Positions 17,505 through 26,110 of a DNA stretch of 64,000 nt are shown piece by piece. The position numbers and the translations under genes are program-made. Origin of the DNA: an uncultured Mycobacteriaceae bacterium (GTDB lineage: Bacteria > Actinomycetota > Actinomycetes > Mycobacteriales > Mycobacteriaceae); the NCBI GenBank assembly GCA_902826815.1, contig CADEGF010000021.1, positions 1 to 64,000 of the forward strand, in the 5' to 3' direction. The notes under the pieces were generated by a model. That model worked only from the letters and a program-made list of their open reading frames with translations, ran no database searches and was not told the DNA's origin. Position 1 is the first letter of the stretch; the number at the start of each line of letters is the position of its first letter.

Positions 17505-20500
17505 TTACTTGGCGTTGTCGTACTTCTCCATCGCGTCATCCAAGCGCTGCAGCGCGGTACCAAACTCCTCGAAATTGCCACTTTGCTGTGCCGTGCGCAG
17601 CTCACCCAGAGCCGATTGCACGTCGGCAAGCGCCGCGGCCCTTGCCGCCGACAGCTGGGTCGGCCCGCCGGGAGGTACGGCCGCCACCGGCGACGGCACC
17701 TCCGGTGCCCTGCCTTCCTGGTTCGGGGGAGGCGCCTGCGGCTGACCGTCCGATTCAGGTGCCGCCGGCGGTCGCCCACCGGGCGCATTCGTCGGCGCGG
17801 GCCCTGTCGCCGTCGCGTCGGCGCCCCGCCCGAACAACTCGGTGAGCGCGTCCCGCACCGTCGGCCCGTAACCGACACGGTCCTCGTACATCATCGCGAC
17901 ACGAATCAGGCGGGGATACGACGATGCGGCGTCGCTGGCGCCAGGAGACGCATACACCGGCGCGACATAGAGCAGACCGCCGTTGGCCACCGGCAGCGTC
18001 AGCAGGTTGCCCCACCGGATTCGGTTCTGGTTGTCGCGGCCGATGACGCCGAGGTCCTGGCTGACCGCGGTATCGGTACTGATGGCGTTGAAGGCCAGCT
18101 TCGGCCCGTTGACCTGACCCGGAATCGTCAGCACCGTGAGCTTGCCGTAGCTGTCCGGATCCGAACTGGCGCTGATGTAGGCCGCCAGGAAGTCGCGCTG
18201 GAACCTGTTCATCGCGGTGGTCAGCTGGAACGACGCCGAGTTGTCATTCTTCGCAAGGTCTTTCGCGACGATGTAGTACGGCGGCTGATAACTGCTGGCC
18301 GTCGGGTTCGGGTCCTGCGGCACGTCCCAGAAGTCCGAGGTGGAGAAGAAGGTCACCGGGTCGTTGACGTGATACTTCGCCAGCAACGCGCGCTGCACCT
18401 TGAACAGATCCTCGGGATAGCGCAAGTGCGCCTGCAGTTCTGGCGAGATGTCGCTCTTGGGCTTCACCGTGCCGGGGAACACCTTCGTCCACGCCTGAAG
18501 CACCGGATCCGACTCGTCTTGCGCGTACAGCGTGACCGTGCCGTCGTACGCGTCAACGGTGGCCTTCACCGAGTTGCGGATGTAGGACACCTGCTTGTCG
18601 GGAGCCAGTCGGTTGAACGCCACCTCGTTGGAGTCGGCGGTGGCACTCGACAGCGACGTCAGCTCCGAGTACGGATAGTTGTCCAGCGTGGTGTAGCCGT
18701 CGACGATCCACACCATCCGCTTGTTCACGATGGCCGGGTAGACACTGGTGTCGGTGGTCAGCCACGGCGCCACCGCCTCCACCCGCTTGGCCGGATCCCG
18801 GTTGAAGAGGATCTTGCTTTCGGGTCCGATCGGGCTGGGGAACACCAGCTTTCGCTCGGAGAACTTCGCGGCGAACACGGCTCGGTTCAGCCAGTTGCCG
18901 ATCGCGACGCCACCTTTGCCGGCGTAGGTGTAGTTCTTCGTCGCGGTGTTGGTCTCATAGTCGTACTCCCGATCGGCGCCGCTCTTGCCGACGATCGCGT
19001 AGTCGGCGGCGGTGCCCGCGATGACGGGGCCGAAATACACCCGCGGCTGATCCAGCGGCGCGGGTCCCGGCGAGATGACGCTGCCGTTGGCGCCGACGAC
19101 GCTGGCGAGGAACTCCGGATAGCCGCCGTTCTGGTTGGGGTCGTTGGCGACCCCGCGCACCGTGTTGGCAGGCGAGGCGATGAAGCCGTTGCCGTGGGTG
19201 TAGACGAAGTGGCGGTTGATCCAGTCGCGCTGGTTGTCGATCAGGCGGTCGGGGTTGAGCTCGCGAGCGGCCACCACGTAGTCGCGGAGGTTTCCGTCGG
19301 GCCCGTTGTACCGGTCGATGGACAGCTGGTCGGGGAAGTAGTAGAAGTTCTTGCCCTGCTGGAACTGCGTGAACGCGGGGCTGACGATCGTGGGGTCCAA
19401 CAACCGGATATTCGACGTCGTGGCACGGTCGGCCGCCACCTGCTGAGCGGTGGTTTGGGCATTGCCCTGATAGTCGCGGTAGGTCACGTCCTTGTCGGTG
19501 AGCCCGTAGGCATCCCTTGTCGCCGTGATACTTCGGGTGATGTAGTCGCTTTCCTTCTGCGCCGCGTTGGGTTTGACGGTGATCTGCTCGACGACCAGCG
19601 GCCAGCCTGCGCCGACGACCATCGACGACAACAGCAGCAGAACCACACCGATCGCGGGAATCCGCAAGTCGCGCAGCACGACCGCGGAGAACACCGCCAC
19701 CGCACAGATAACCGCGATGGCCATCAGGATCAGCTTGGCGGGCAGCACCGCGTTGATGTCGGTGTAGCCGGCGCCGGTGAACGGCTTACCGCTGCGGGTG
19801 TTCGACAACAACGCGTAGCGGTCGAACCAGTACGCGATGGCCTTGAGCAGCACCAGGGTGCCGACCAGGCTGATCAGCTGGATGCGCGCGGACCGGCTCA
19901 GTGCACCGGTCCTTCCCGACAGTCGGATCCCGCCGAACAGGTAGTGGCCCAACAGGTTTGCGATCAATGCGAGGAACACCGCGACGAACATGTAGCCCAG
20001 CACCAACTGGTAGAACGGGAGATCGAAGGCATAGAAGCCCAGATCCAGACCGAACTGCGGATCCTTGACGCCGAAGTCGCCGCCGTGCAGGAACAGCTGA
20101 ATCCGCTCCCAGTAGGTCTGGGCGACGATGCCCGCGAAGAAGCCGATGACCGCAGGGACGCCGATGCCCACCAGCTTCAGTTTCGACATCACCGCGGTGC
20201 GGTACCTGGCGACGGGATCGTTGGGACCGGCGGTCGGCACGAACACCGGGCGCGTGCGGTACGCCAGCGCAAGCGCCCCGAACACAATGGCACCGACCAG
20301 AGCCCACACCACGAGGAATACGACCAGCTTGGTGACCAGCTGCGTGGTGAACACCGACCGGTAACCCATCTCGCCGAACCACAGCCAGTCGACGTACGCG
20401 TCGACAAAGCGTGGCCCCACCAGCAACAGCAAGACGACCGCAAGGGCGATCGTGATCAGAATTCGGCTTCGTCGTGTCAGCTTCGGCATCTTCGCCGCGG

Positions 20501-20513
20501 GCCGCATACCCAC
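17505..20513 (-). CDS. UPF0182-family membrane protein (Rv3193c-like)
   Basis: A 1002-residue UPF0182 protein. The first third holds about seven transmembrane helices (for example [17 protein letters not shown] and [19 protein letters not shown]). It is followed by a large soluble domain ([41 protein letters not shown]) and a Pro/Ala-rich tail after about residue 900. The family is universal in actinobacteria and its function is unknown. The GTG at 20513 is favoured because AGGAG lies seven bases upstream; an ATG two codons in is possible. It is followed on the same strand by the c-di-GMP enzyme and faces the PDZ protease as in M. tuberculosis. Confidence 0.92.
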   Translation of the reverse strand: MGMRPAAKMPKLTRRSRILITIALAVVLLLLVGPRFVDAYVDWLWFGEMGYRSVFTTQLVTKLVVFLVVWALVGAIVFGALALAYRTRPVFVPTAGPNDPVARYRTAVMSKLKLVGIGVPAVIGFFAGIVAQTYWERIQLFLHGGDFGVKDPQFGLDLGFYAFDLPFYQLVLGYMFVAVFLALIANLLGHYLFGGIRLSGRTGALSRSARIQLISLVGTLVLLKAIAYWFDRYALLSNTRSGKPFTGAGYTDINAVLPAKLILMAIAVICAVAVFSAVVLRDLRIPAIGVVLLLLSSMVVGAGWPLVVEQITVKPNAAQKESDYITRSITATRDAYGLTDKDVTYRDYQGNAQTTAQQVAADRATTSNIRLLDPTIVSPAFTQFQQGKNFYYFPDQLSIDRYNGPDGNLRDYVVAARELNPDRLIDNQRDWINRHFVYTHGNGFIASPANTVRGVANDPNQNGGYPEFLASVVGANGSVISPGPAPLDQPRVYFGPVIAGTAADYAIVGKSGADREYDYETNTATKNYTYAGKGGVAIGNWLNRAVFAAKFSERKLVFPSPIGPESKILFNRDPAKRVEAVAPWLTTDTSVYPAIVNKRMVWIVDGYTTLDNYPYSELTSLSSATADSNEVAFNRLAPDKQVSYIRNSVKATVDAYDGTVTLYAQDESDPVLQAWTKVFPGTVKPKSDISPELQAHLRYPEDLFKVQRALLAKYHVNDPVTFFSTSDFWDVPQDPNPTASSYQPPYYIVAKDLAKNDNSASFQLTTAMNRFQRDFLAAYISASSDPDSYGKLTVLTIPGQVNGPKLAFNAISTDTAVSQDLGVIGRDNQNRIRWGNLLTLPVANGGLLYVAPVYASPGASDAASSYPRLIRVAMMYEDRVGYGPTVRDALTELFGRGADATATGPAPTNAPGGRPPAAPESDGQPQAPPPNQEGRAPEVPSPVAAVPPGGPTQLSAARAAALADVQSALGELRTAQQSGNFEEFGTALQRLDDAMEKYDNAK

Positions 20514-20592
20514 TCGTCAACTCCTGGTGTTCGCCCATGCACGTCTTGGATGACGTGCCACAACTCTACGCATCGGTTTTACGTGGTCCCGA

Positions 20593-21615
20593 TCAACAGT
20601 GGGGTGCTTCGCCACCGGCAGAAAGCGCCTTCAGCGCATCCACCGCACCTTCGAGGTTCTCCACCTTGACGAGGTCCACGCCGTCTTCATGAGCAGATTT
20701 GGCCTCGTCGCAGTTGTCGGCGGGGACCAGGAACACGGTCGCGCCCGCCTCATGCGCGGCCAGGATCTTGTGGGTGATGCCGCCGATCGAGCCGACCTTG
20801 CCGTCGGCGTTGATGGTGCCGGTGCCCGCAACGAACGTGTCTCCGGTCAGATCGCCTGTGGTCAGCTTGTCGATGACGGCCAGGCTGAACACCAGACCCG
20901 CCGACGGGCCGCCGATGTTGGCGAGGTTGAAGTCGATGGTGAACGGCGCCCACGGGGCTTCCACGACGCCGATGCCGAGCACGCCCTGCTTCTTGTCGGG
21001 GGCCGAGCCGAGCTTGATCGTCGCGATACCCGGCGGCGCCTTCTTTCGGCGGAAGTCGAGAATCACCTCATCGCCGGGCTTGGTCTTCTCCATCAGCGCC
21101 TGAAACTGCTCCAGATTGCTGACCGGAGTCCCGTTCACGGCGTCGATGGCGTCGCCCTCCTTGAGCTTGCCCGCCGACGCCCCGTCCTTGCTGACCGTCT
21201 CCACGGTCACCGCCGGTGCGTACTTCAGGTAGCCGAGCGCCGCGTATTCGGCGCTGTCCTCGGAGCGTTTGAACTCCTGGGTGTTGGCCTCGTCGATCTC
21301 GTCCTTGGACTTGTCCGGCGGATAGACGAGATCGCGCGGCACCAGCTGCTCACGACCCGACATCCACAGAGTCAGCGCCTGCCCGAGCGTGAGGCCGTCG
21401 CGCTGGGACACCGTGGTCATGTTCAGGTGGCCCTTGGTTTCGTGGACGTCGGTGCCCTCGATGTCGACGACCTCTTTGCCGTCGTACTCACCGAGGGTGG
21501 GGAACGTCGGGCCGGGACCCAGCGAGACGTACGGCACCGTCACCACCGCCAGCAGCACGCCGAACGCGACGATCGGCGCCAAGGCGACCAGCAACGTAGA
21601 AATCCGCCTGTTCAC
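20593..21615 (-). CDS. membrane PDZ/Lon-like protease (YlbL type, Rv3194c-like)
   Basis: A 340-residue protein with an N-terminal membrane anchor (STLLVALAPIVAFGVLLAVVTV), a PDZ domain (YLKYAPAVTVETVSKDGASA, AIDAVNGTPVSNLEQF) and a Lon-type S16 protease domain. The catalytic Ser lies in NIGGPSAGLVFSLAV and the Lys in GSIGGITHKI. The longer frame to 21828 would cross the divergent gene, so the GTG at 21615 (protein begins MNRRISTLLV, after start-Met) is used; this gives the 340 residues known for the M. tuberculosis orthologue. It probably degrades or trims membrane or exported proteins. Substrates are unknown. Confidence 0.9.
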   Translation of the reverse strand: MNRRISTLLVALAPIVAFGVLLAVVTVPYVSLGPGPTFPTLGEYDGKEVVDIEGTDVHETKGHLNMTTVSQRDGLTLGQALTLWMSGREQLVPRDLVYPPDKSKDEIDEANTQEFKRSEDSAEYAALGYLKYAPAVTVETVSKDGASAGKLKEGDAIDAVNGTPVSNLEQFQALMEKTKPGDEVILDFRRKKAPPGIATIKLGSAPDKKQGVLGIGVVEAPWAPFTIDFNLANIGGPSAGLVFSLAVIDKLTTGDLTGDTFVAGTGTINADGKVGSIGGITHKILAAHEAGATVFLVPADNCDEAKSAHEDGVDLVKVENLEGAVDALKALSAGGEAPHC

Positions 21616-21709
21616 GCCAGCAACAGTAGACGGCCTAATCGCACAAGGTTCACTCAGAGCGTGACGGCGGGCGGCACGCGGTGTGCCCATGGTGAGTACC
21701 GTTGAGGAC

Positions 21710-23077
21710 ATGTCTGACCTGCCCTTCGGGTTTTCCGGAGATGACCCTGAGCGCGATAAGCCCAAGAAGGATCCCGATGGCTCCGGCCAGGATCCGTTCG
21801 GCCTCGGCGCAGGCGGCGAATTCGACATGTCCCAACTCGGTCAGGTCTTCAGCCGCCTCGGCGAGATGTTCAGCGGCGCCGGAGGCGCGATGGGCACCGG
21901 CGGTCAGTCGGGTCCGGTCAACTACGACCTCGCGCGCCAGCTGGCCTCGAGCTCGATCGGGTTCGTCGCCCCGGTACCGGAGACGACCAACTCGGCGATC
22001 AGCGATGCCGTGCGGCTGGCAGAAACCTGGCTGGACGGGGTGACAGCGCTGCCCGCAGGGACCACGACGGCCGTCGCCTGGACGCCGACCGACTGGATCG
22101 ACAACACCATGGAGACCTGGAAACGGGTCTGCGATCCGGTGGCCGAACAGATCTCCACCGTGTGGGCGTCCGCACTGCCGGAGGAGGCCAAGGCGATGGC
22201 GGGCCCGCTGCTGTCGATGATGACGCAGATGGGCGGCATGGCGTTCGGATCACAGCTCGGCCAGGCCCTCGGCAAATTGTCCAAGGAAGTGCTGACGTCG
22301 ACGGATATCGGGCTTCCGTTGGGCCCCAAGGGCGTTGCCGCGCTGATGCCCGAGGCCATTGAGTCGCTCTCCGAAGGCCTCGAGCAGCCGCGCAGCGAGA
22401 TCATGACGTTCCTCGCCGCACGGGAGGCCGCGCACCACCGGCTTTTCAGCCATGTGCCCTGGCTGTCCAGCCAGCTTCTCAACGCGATCGAGGCCTTCGC
22501 CAAGGGCATGAAGGTCGACATGACCGGGATCGAGGATTTCGCGGCTGGTTTCAACCCGGCGTCGCTGACCGACCCGTCCCAGATGGAGCAGCTCCTCAAC
22601 CAGGGCATCTTCGAGCCGAAGGCCACGCCAGAGCAGACCGCCGCGCTGGAACGGCTCGAGACGCTGCTTGCGTTGATCGAGGGCTGGGTGCAGACGGTCG
22701 TCAACGATGCACTCGGCGAGCGCATCCCCGGCGCCTCCGCGCTGAGCGAGACGCTGCGCCGCCGCAGGGCGACCGGCGGCCCCGCCGAGCAGACCTTCGC
22801 GACGCTGGTCGGCCTCGAACTGCGGCCGCGCAAGCTGCGCGAGGCCGCGGCGCTGTGGGAGAAGCTGACGCAGGCCGCAGGCGTCGACTCGCGCGACGCT
22901 GTGTGGCAGCACCCCGACCTACTGCCGTCGGCCGAAGACCTCGATGAGCCCGCCGGCTTCATTGACCGCATCATCGGCGGGGACACAAGTGACTTCGACT
23001 CCGCCATCGAGGACGCGCTGAAAGACGTGCGCGACCCCGAAAACGGCACAGCGGGCGAGGACGACAAGAAAGACTAG
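21710..23077 (+). CDS. zincin-like hydrolase, DUF2342 family (Rv3195-like)
   Basis: A 455-residue protein of the actinobacterial DUF2342 / TIGR03624 family, annotated elsewhere as a zinc-dependent metalloprotease-like or F420-biosynthesis-associated protein. The likely metal site is in LAAREAAHHRLFSHVPWL; other family segments are SSSIGFVAPVPETTNSAISD, TFATLVGLELRPRKLREAA and the Asp/Glu-rich tail ENGTAGEDDKKD. The ATG at 21710 (MSDLPFGFSG) has GAGG upstream; the frame opens nine codons earlier. It is divergent from the PDZ protease and followed by the cyclodehydratase-like gene. Activity has not been shown to my knowledge. Confidence 0.85.
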   Translation: MSDLPFGFSGDDPERDKPKKDPDGSGQDPFGLGAGGEFDMSQLGQVFSRLGEMFSGAGGAMGTGGQSGPVNYDLARQLASSSIGFVAPVPETTNSAISDAVRLAETWLDGVTALPAGTTTAVAWTPTDWIDNTMETWKRVCDPVAEQISTVWASALPEEAKAMAGPLLSMMTQMGGMAFGSQLGQALGKLSKEVLTSTDIGLPLGPKGVAALMPEAIESLSEGLEQPRSEIMTFLAAREAAHHRLFSHVPWLSSQLLNAIEAFAKGMKVDMTGIEDFAAGFNPASLTDPSQMEQLLNQGIFEPKATPEQTAALERLETLLALIEGWVQTVVNDALGERIPGASALSETLRRRRATGGPAEQTFATLVGLELRPRKLREAAALWEKLTQAAGVDSRDAVWQHPDLLPSAEDLDEPAGFIDRIIGGDTSDFDSAIEDALKDVRDPENGTAGEDDKKD

Positions 23078-23142
23078 CTACCCCGGCCCGGCTGCCTGTG
23101 GATAACTCCAGGCCGCCGCGCGCTGCATGGCAGAGTCGATCC

Positions 23143-24009
23143 ATGACGCGCTACGCGCTCAATCCGGCCATGCCGGTGCTGTCCCGACCCGACGGTGTAG
23201 TCCAGATCGGTTGGGATCCGCGGCGCGCGGTGCTGGTGCGCCCGCCGTCCGGGATGAGCATCGCGACGCTCGGCGCCCTGTTGCGGGTCCTTCAGGCCGG
23301 TGCGACGCCGACGCAGCTGCAGGATGCCGCCGAGGGCGCCGACGCGACGACGATCGCGGGCCTCGTCTCCGAGTTGGTCGACACGGGGGTGGCCACCGCG
23401 ATTCCACGGCCGCGCACCCGGTCGGCGTCAATCCGCATTCATGGTCGGGGACCGCTGTCGGACCTGCTGGCCAGCGCGCTGCGCTGCTCGGGCGTCAGGA
23501 TCAAACACAGCAGCCAGCCGCACGCAGGCGTCACCCCCGAGAAAACCGACCTGGTCCTGCTCTCGGATTCACTGGTGGCCGATCCGCGAATGCTGCGGGA
23601 TCTGCACGAAACGGGCACACCACATCTGCCGGTGCGGGTCCGCGACGGCGCCGGCCTTGTCGGGCCGCTCGTGGTGCCCGGCGTGACCAGCTGCCTGCGA
23701 TGTGCGGACCTGCACCGCAGCGACCGGGACGAGGGTTGGCCCGCGGTGGCCGCGCAGCTGCGCGACGCCGTCGGCACCGCCGACCGGGCGACCGTGCTCG
23801 GCACCGCCGCCGTTGCGCTCAACCAGGTCGACCGGGTGATCGCGGCCGTGCGCGCCGGCATGGACATCGCAGGTATCTCGGCCGTCGATCGGGGTCCGCA
23901 TCCGCCGTCCACTCTGGACACCACGCTGGAGTTCGACGTCAACACCGGTTCCACCACGGCCCGCAGGTGGACGCGTCACCCTCGGTGCAACCTGTGCTCA
24001 GCTCGGTAA
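23143..24009 (+). CDS. TOMM cyclodehydratase-like protein (Rv3196-like)
   Basis: A 288-residue protein resembling the E1-like/leader-binding C protein of thiazole/oxazole-modified microcin (TOMM) systems. The tell-tale Cys motif TSCLRCADLHRSDRDEGWP and the C-terminal CNLC form a tetracysteine zinc site typical of that family. The N-terminal 90 residues (SRPDGVVQIGWDPRRAVLV, LLRVLQAGATPTQLQDAA) resemble the winged-helix peptide-binding part. No YcaO enzyme or precursor peptide is visible nearby. Its stop overlaps the next start (TAATG), so it is translated with the ABC1 kinase. I chose the ATG at 23143 (MTRYALNPAMPV); an earlier start is possible. Confidence 0.75.
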   Translation: MTRYALNPAMPVLSRPDGVVQIGWDPRRAVLVRPPSGMSIATLGALLRVLQAGATPTQLQDAAEGADATTIAGLVSELVDTGVATAIPRPRTRSASIRIHGRGPLSDLLASALRCSGVRIKHSSQPHAGVTPEKTDLVLLSDSLVADPRMLRDLHETGTPHLPVRVRDGAGLVGPLVVPGVTSCLRCADLHRSDRDEGWPAVAAQLRDAVGTADRATVLGTAAVALNQVDRVIAAVRAGMDIAGISAVDRGPHPPSTLDTTLEFDVNTGSTTARRWTRHPRCNLCSAR

Positions 24010-25349
24010 TGGATGATGAACGGGTGAGCGACATCAAACGCGGCGGAGCAGCGCGTAACGCCAAAATTGCGGGCCTCGGGGCCGGTATGGCGGGACGCGC
24101 GGCGCTCGGATTCGGCAAGCGACTGACCGGAAAGTCCAAGGACGAGGTCAACGCCGAGCTGATGGACAAGGCGGCTCAGCAGCTGTTCACCGTGCTCGGC
24201 GAGCTCAAGGGTGGCGCGATGAAGGTCGGCCAGGCCCTTTCGGTGATGGAAGCCGCGATCCCCGAGCAGTACGGCAAGCCGTATCGCGAGGCGCTGACCA
24301 AGCTGCAGCGGGAAGCCCCGCCGCTGCCCGCCCCCAAAGTGCACCGCGTGCTCGACGCGCAGCTGGGGACGAAATGGCGGGAACGGTTCTCGTCGTTCGA
24401 GGACAAGCCGGTGGCGTCGGCCAGCATCGGCCAGGTGCACAAGGCAGTGTGGTCCGACGGCCGTGAGGTCGCGGTCAAGATCCAGTACCCGGGCGCCGAC
24501 GAAGCGTTGCGCGCCGACCTGAAGACCATGCAGCGGATGGTCAGGGTGCTCAAGCAACTCTCCCCCGGCGCCGACGTTCAGGGCGTGGTCGACGAACTCA
24601 TCGAGCGCACCGAGATGGAGCTCGACTACCGGCTGGAAGCCGACAACCAGCGTGCGTTCGCGAAAGCCTATGAGGGACATCCACATTTCGTGGTCCCGCA
24701 TATCGTGGCCAGTGCGCCCAAGGTGGTGATCCAGGAGTGGATCGAGGGGATCCCGATGTCGGTGATCATCCGCGAGGGCACCACCGAGCAGCGAGACCTG
24801 ATGGGTACCAGGCTTTTCGAGTTGACCTACGACGCCCCTCGGCGGCTGGAGATGATGCACGGCGACGCGCATCCCGGGAACTTCATGTTGCTGCCGGACG
24901 ACAAGATGGGCGTCATCGACTTCGGTGCGGTGGCCCCGCTACCGGGTGGCATTCCCGAAGACATCGGCCTGGCGACGAGATACGCGCTCGACGACGATTA
25001 CGAGAATCTGCAGGCGGCCATGCAGCGGATCGGGTTCATCCAGAAGGGTGAGCAGGTGTCGCATCGCGAGATGGACGAGATGATGAAGCAGTACGTGGAG
25101 CCACTCGAGGTCGAGGTGTTCCACTACACGCGCAAATGGCTGCAGAGGCTGACCGCCGCGAACATGAAGCCCGACCGCGCCGCAGGCCAGATCAGGGCCG
25201 CCAGGCAGATGGATATCCCGGCCAAGCTCGCGATCCCGATGCGGGTGATCGCCTCCAACGTCGCGATCTCATGCCAGCTCGACGCACACATCCCAGCCAA
25301 AGCGCTTGCCACCGAACTGATTCCGGGCTTCGCACCAGAAGCGGCCTAG
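24009..25349 (+). CDS. ABC1/UbiB-family atypical kinase (Rv3197-like)
   Basis: A 446-residue ADCK/UbiB-type protein. The KxGQ motif is present as GAMKVGQALSVMEA, followed by PVASASIGQVHKAVWSDG (Ala-rich loop), VAVKIQYPGA (Lys), MELDYRLEADNQRAF, MHGDAHPGNFMLLP and VIDFGAVAP (catalytic Asp and Mg loop). Members bind ATP and support quinone or lipid metabolism; in mycobacteria Rv3197 has been linked to macrolide tolerance under WhiB7 control. The ATG at 24009 overlaps the upstream stop; a GTG at 24024 (SDIKRGG) is also possible. It converges on whiB7. Confidence 0.9.
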   Translation: MDDERVSDIKRGGAARNAKIAGLGAGMAGRAALGFGKRLTGKSKDEVNAELMDKAAQQLFTVLGELKGGAMKVGQALSVMEAAIPEQYGKPYREALTKLQREAPPLPAPKVHRVLDAQLGTKWRERFSSFEDKPVASASIGQVHKAVWSDGREVAVKIQYPGADEALRADLKTMQRMVRVLKQLSPGADVQGVVDELIERTEMELDYRLEADNQRAFAKAYEGHPHFVVPHIVASAPKVVIQEWIEGIPMSVIIREGTTEQRDLMGTRLFELTYDAPRRLEMMHGDAHPGNFMLLPDDKMGVIDFGAVAPLPGGIPEDIGLATRYALDDDYENLQAAMQRIGFIQKGEQVSHREMDEMMKQYVEPLEVEVFHYTRKWLQRLTAANMKPDRAAGQIRAARQMDIPAKLAIPMRVIASNVAISCQLDAHIPAKALATELIPGFAPEAA

Positions 25350-25366
25350 ATCCAAAACGCCGGAAA

Positions 25367-25390
25367 CCGGCAGCCTCAGGCGGCTGCCGG
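25367..25390. terminator. hairpin between convergent ABC1 kinase and whiB7
   Basis: CCGGCAGCC (25367-25375) and GGCTGCCGG (25382-25390) form a perfect 9-bp stem with a 6-base loop, overlapping the whiB7 stop codon. No T-tract follows. It probably ends both convergent transcripts. Confidence 0.5.
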
Positions 25391-25684
25391 CTCGGCATCT
25401 TTGCGTGGACGCCCACGTGGGCGCTTGCGCGCGACGATCGTGCCGCGTTCGAGGATTTCGCCACCCCAAACGCCCCACGGCTCGCCCCGGTCCAGCGCCG
25501 CTGCCAGGCACTCCCGTTGAATCGGGCAGTCGGTGCACAAGGCCTTCGCGCGCTCAAGGTCGACCGGGCTTTCCGCGAACCACAGGTCGGGGTCACCGAC
25601 ATGGCACGGTACGGCCGGTAGCGTCCTCTTACGGCACGTCTCGGACTCGATGCTCTTCGCGCAAGCGCTCATCGAAGCCGACAT
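25376..25684 (-). CDS. whiB7: WhiB7 iron-sulfur transcription regulator
   Basis: A 102-residue WhiB protein. The [4Fe-4S] ligands are C27, C50, C53 and C59 (CHVGDPDLWF and LCTDCPIQREC); the turn EPWGVWGGE follows, and the C-terminal AT-hook KRPRGRPRK (about residues 87-95) is diagnostic for WhiB7. It binds the housekeeping sigma factor and AT-rich DNA to switch on ribosome-targeting antibiotic resistance genes and itself. The ATG at 25684 gives an N-terminus about ten residues longer than in M. tuberculosis; ATG at 25672 is an alternative. A long regulated leader precedes it. Confidence 0.95.
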   Translation of the reverse strand: MSASMSACAKSIESETCRKRTLPAVPCHVGDPDLWFAESPVDLERAKALCTDCPIQRECLAAALDRGEPWGVWGGEILERGTIVARKRPRGRPRKDAEPAAA

Positions 25685-25765
25685 GGCTATCTACCTGCTT
25701 CCTGGTCATTGATCTCTTGGTTTTCGTGTCCTTTGGATCTGTGACCAGGCCTTCGGGGGTGTCCC

Positions 25766-25809
25766 AAAAACTATGGCCACGGATCCGGTGATTGCGGGTC
25801 CGTGGCCAT
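25766..25809 (-). terminator. attenuator terminator in the whiB7 leader
   Basis: On the leftward strand an 11-bp perfect stem (plus two more pairs after one mismatch) between 25773-25786 and 25796-25809 is followed by AG and then TTTTT (25766-25770). It begins 23 bp after the upstream ORF stop and ends about 80 bp before whiB7. This fits premature termination that is relieved when ribosomes stall on the upstream ORF. Confidence 0.85.
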
Positions 25810-25831
25810 TCGGCTTCTTGTGGGGCTCTAG

Positions 25832-26008
25832 CTAGACAGTGCCCCTCACGGACGCGCCAATCGCGGTAGCGGTACGCGGCTTACGCGGCGTAATCGCGGC
25901 GGCAGCGCTATGCGCCGCCGCGGCAATGGCTGCGGAGACATGGAGGGTCTGCGCCATGCCAGCCATGCGAGCCATGCGTACGCCGGTAAACGAATTCACA
26001 TTTGTCAT
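25832..26008 (-). CDS. upstream ORF (leader peptide) of whiB7
   Basis: A 58-codon reading frame lying between the whiB7 promoter and the attenuator. The ATG at 26008 has a GAGGAGGG ribosome site about 12 bases upstream, and the peptide begins MTNVNSFTGVRMAR, is Ala-rich in the middle and ends AIGASVRGTV. In the known mycobacterial mechanism, translation of a leader peptide is slowed by ribosome-targeting drugs, which changes folding of the downstream terminator and lets transcription reach whiB7. The longer frame opening at 26077 overlaps the promoter and is therefore not used. The exact peptide sequence of other species was not compared. Confidence 0.75.
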   Translation of the reverse strand: MTNVNSFTGVRMARMAGMAQTLHVSAAIAAAAHSAAAAITPRKPRTATAIGASVRGTV

Positions 26009-26048
26009 GATTGCAGCAACCCTCCTCTCGTCCGTGTCGATCTTCTTG

Positions 26049-26086
26049 AGGCTAAACCTAGCAGGCGATCTGCACAAGAAATTTTC
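26049..26086 (-). promoter_or_regulatory. whiB7: whiB7 promoter with WhiB7 AT-rich element
   Basis: Reading leftward: GAAAATTTC (26078-26086), then -35 TTGTGC (26072-26077), a 17-base spacer, and -10 TAGCCT (26049-26054). An AT-rich patch directly upstream of the -35 box is the known WhiB7-binding signature and implies autoactivation. The transcript should start near 26042, giving a leader of about 360 bases. Confidence 0.75.
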
Positions 26087-26110
26087 TGACCTGCGATTTT
26101 GGCTTGATCT

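Noticed and set aside
17583-20669. A 1028-residue open frame on the plus strand antisense to the UPF0182 gene
   Set aside because: It is the codon shadow of the leftward gene: Arg/His/Gln-rich, no recognisable motif, and the other strand encodes a clear conserved protein.
24009-25349. ABC1 kinase as an aminoglycoside phosphotransferase
   Set aside because: The KxGQ motif and Ala-rich loop identify the UbiB/ADCK family instead.
26009-26077. Upstream extension of the whiB7 leader peptide
   Set aside because: It would be translated from DNA containing the -35/-10 boxes and the predicted transcription start, so it cannot be in the mRNA.
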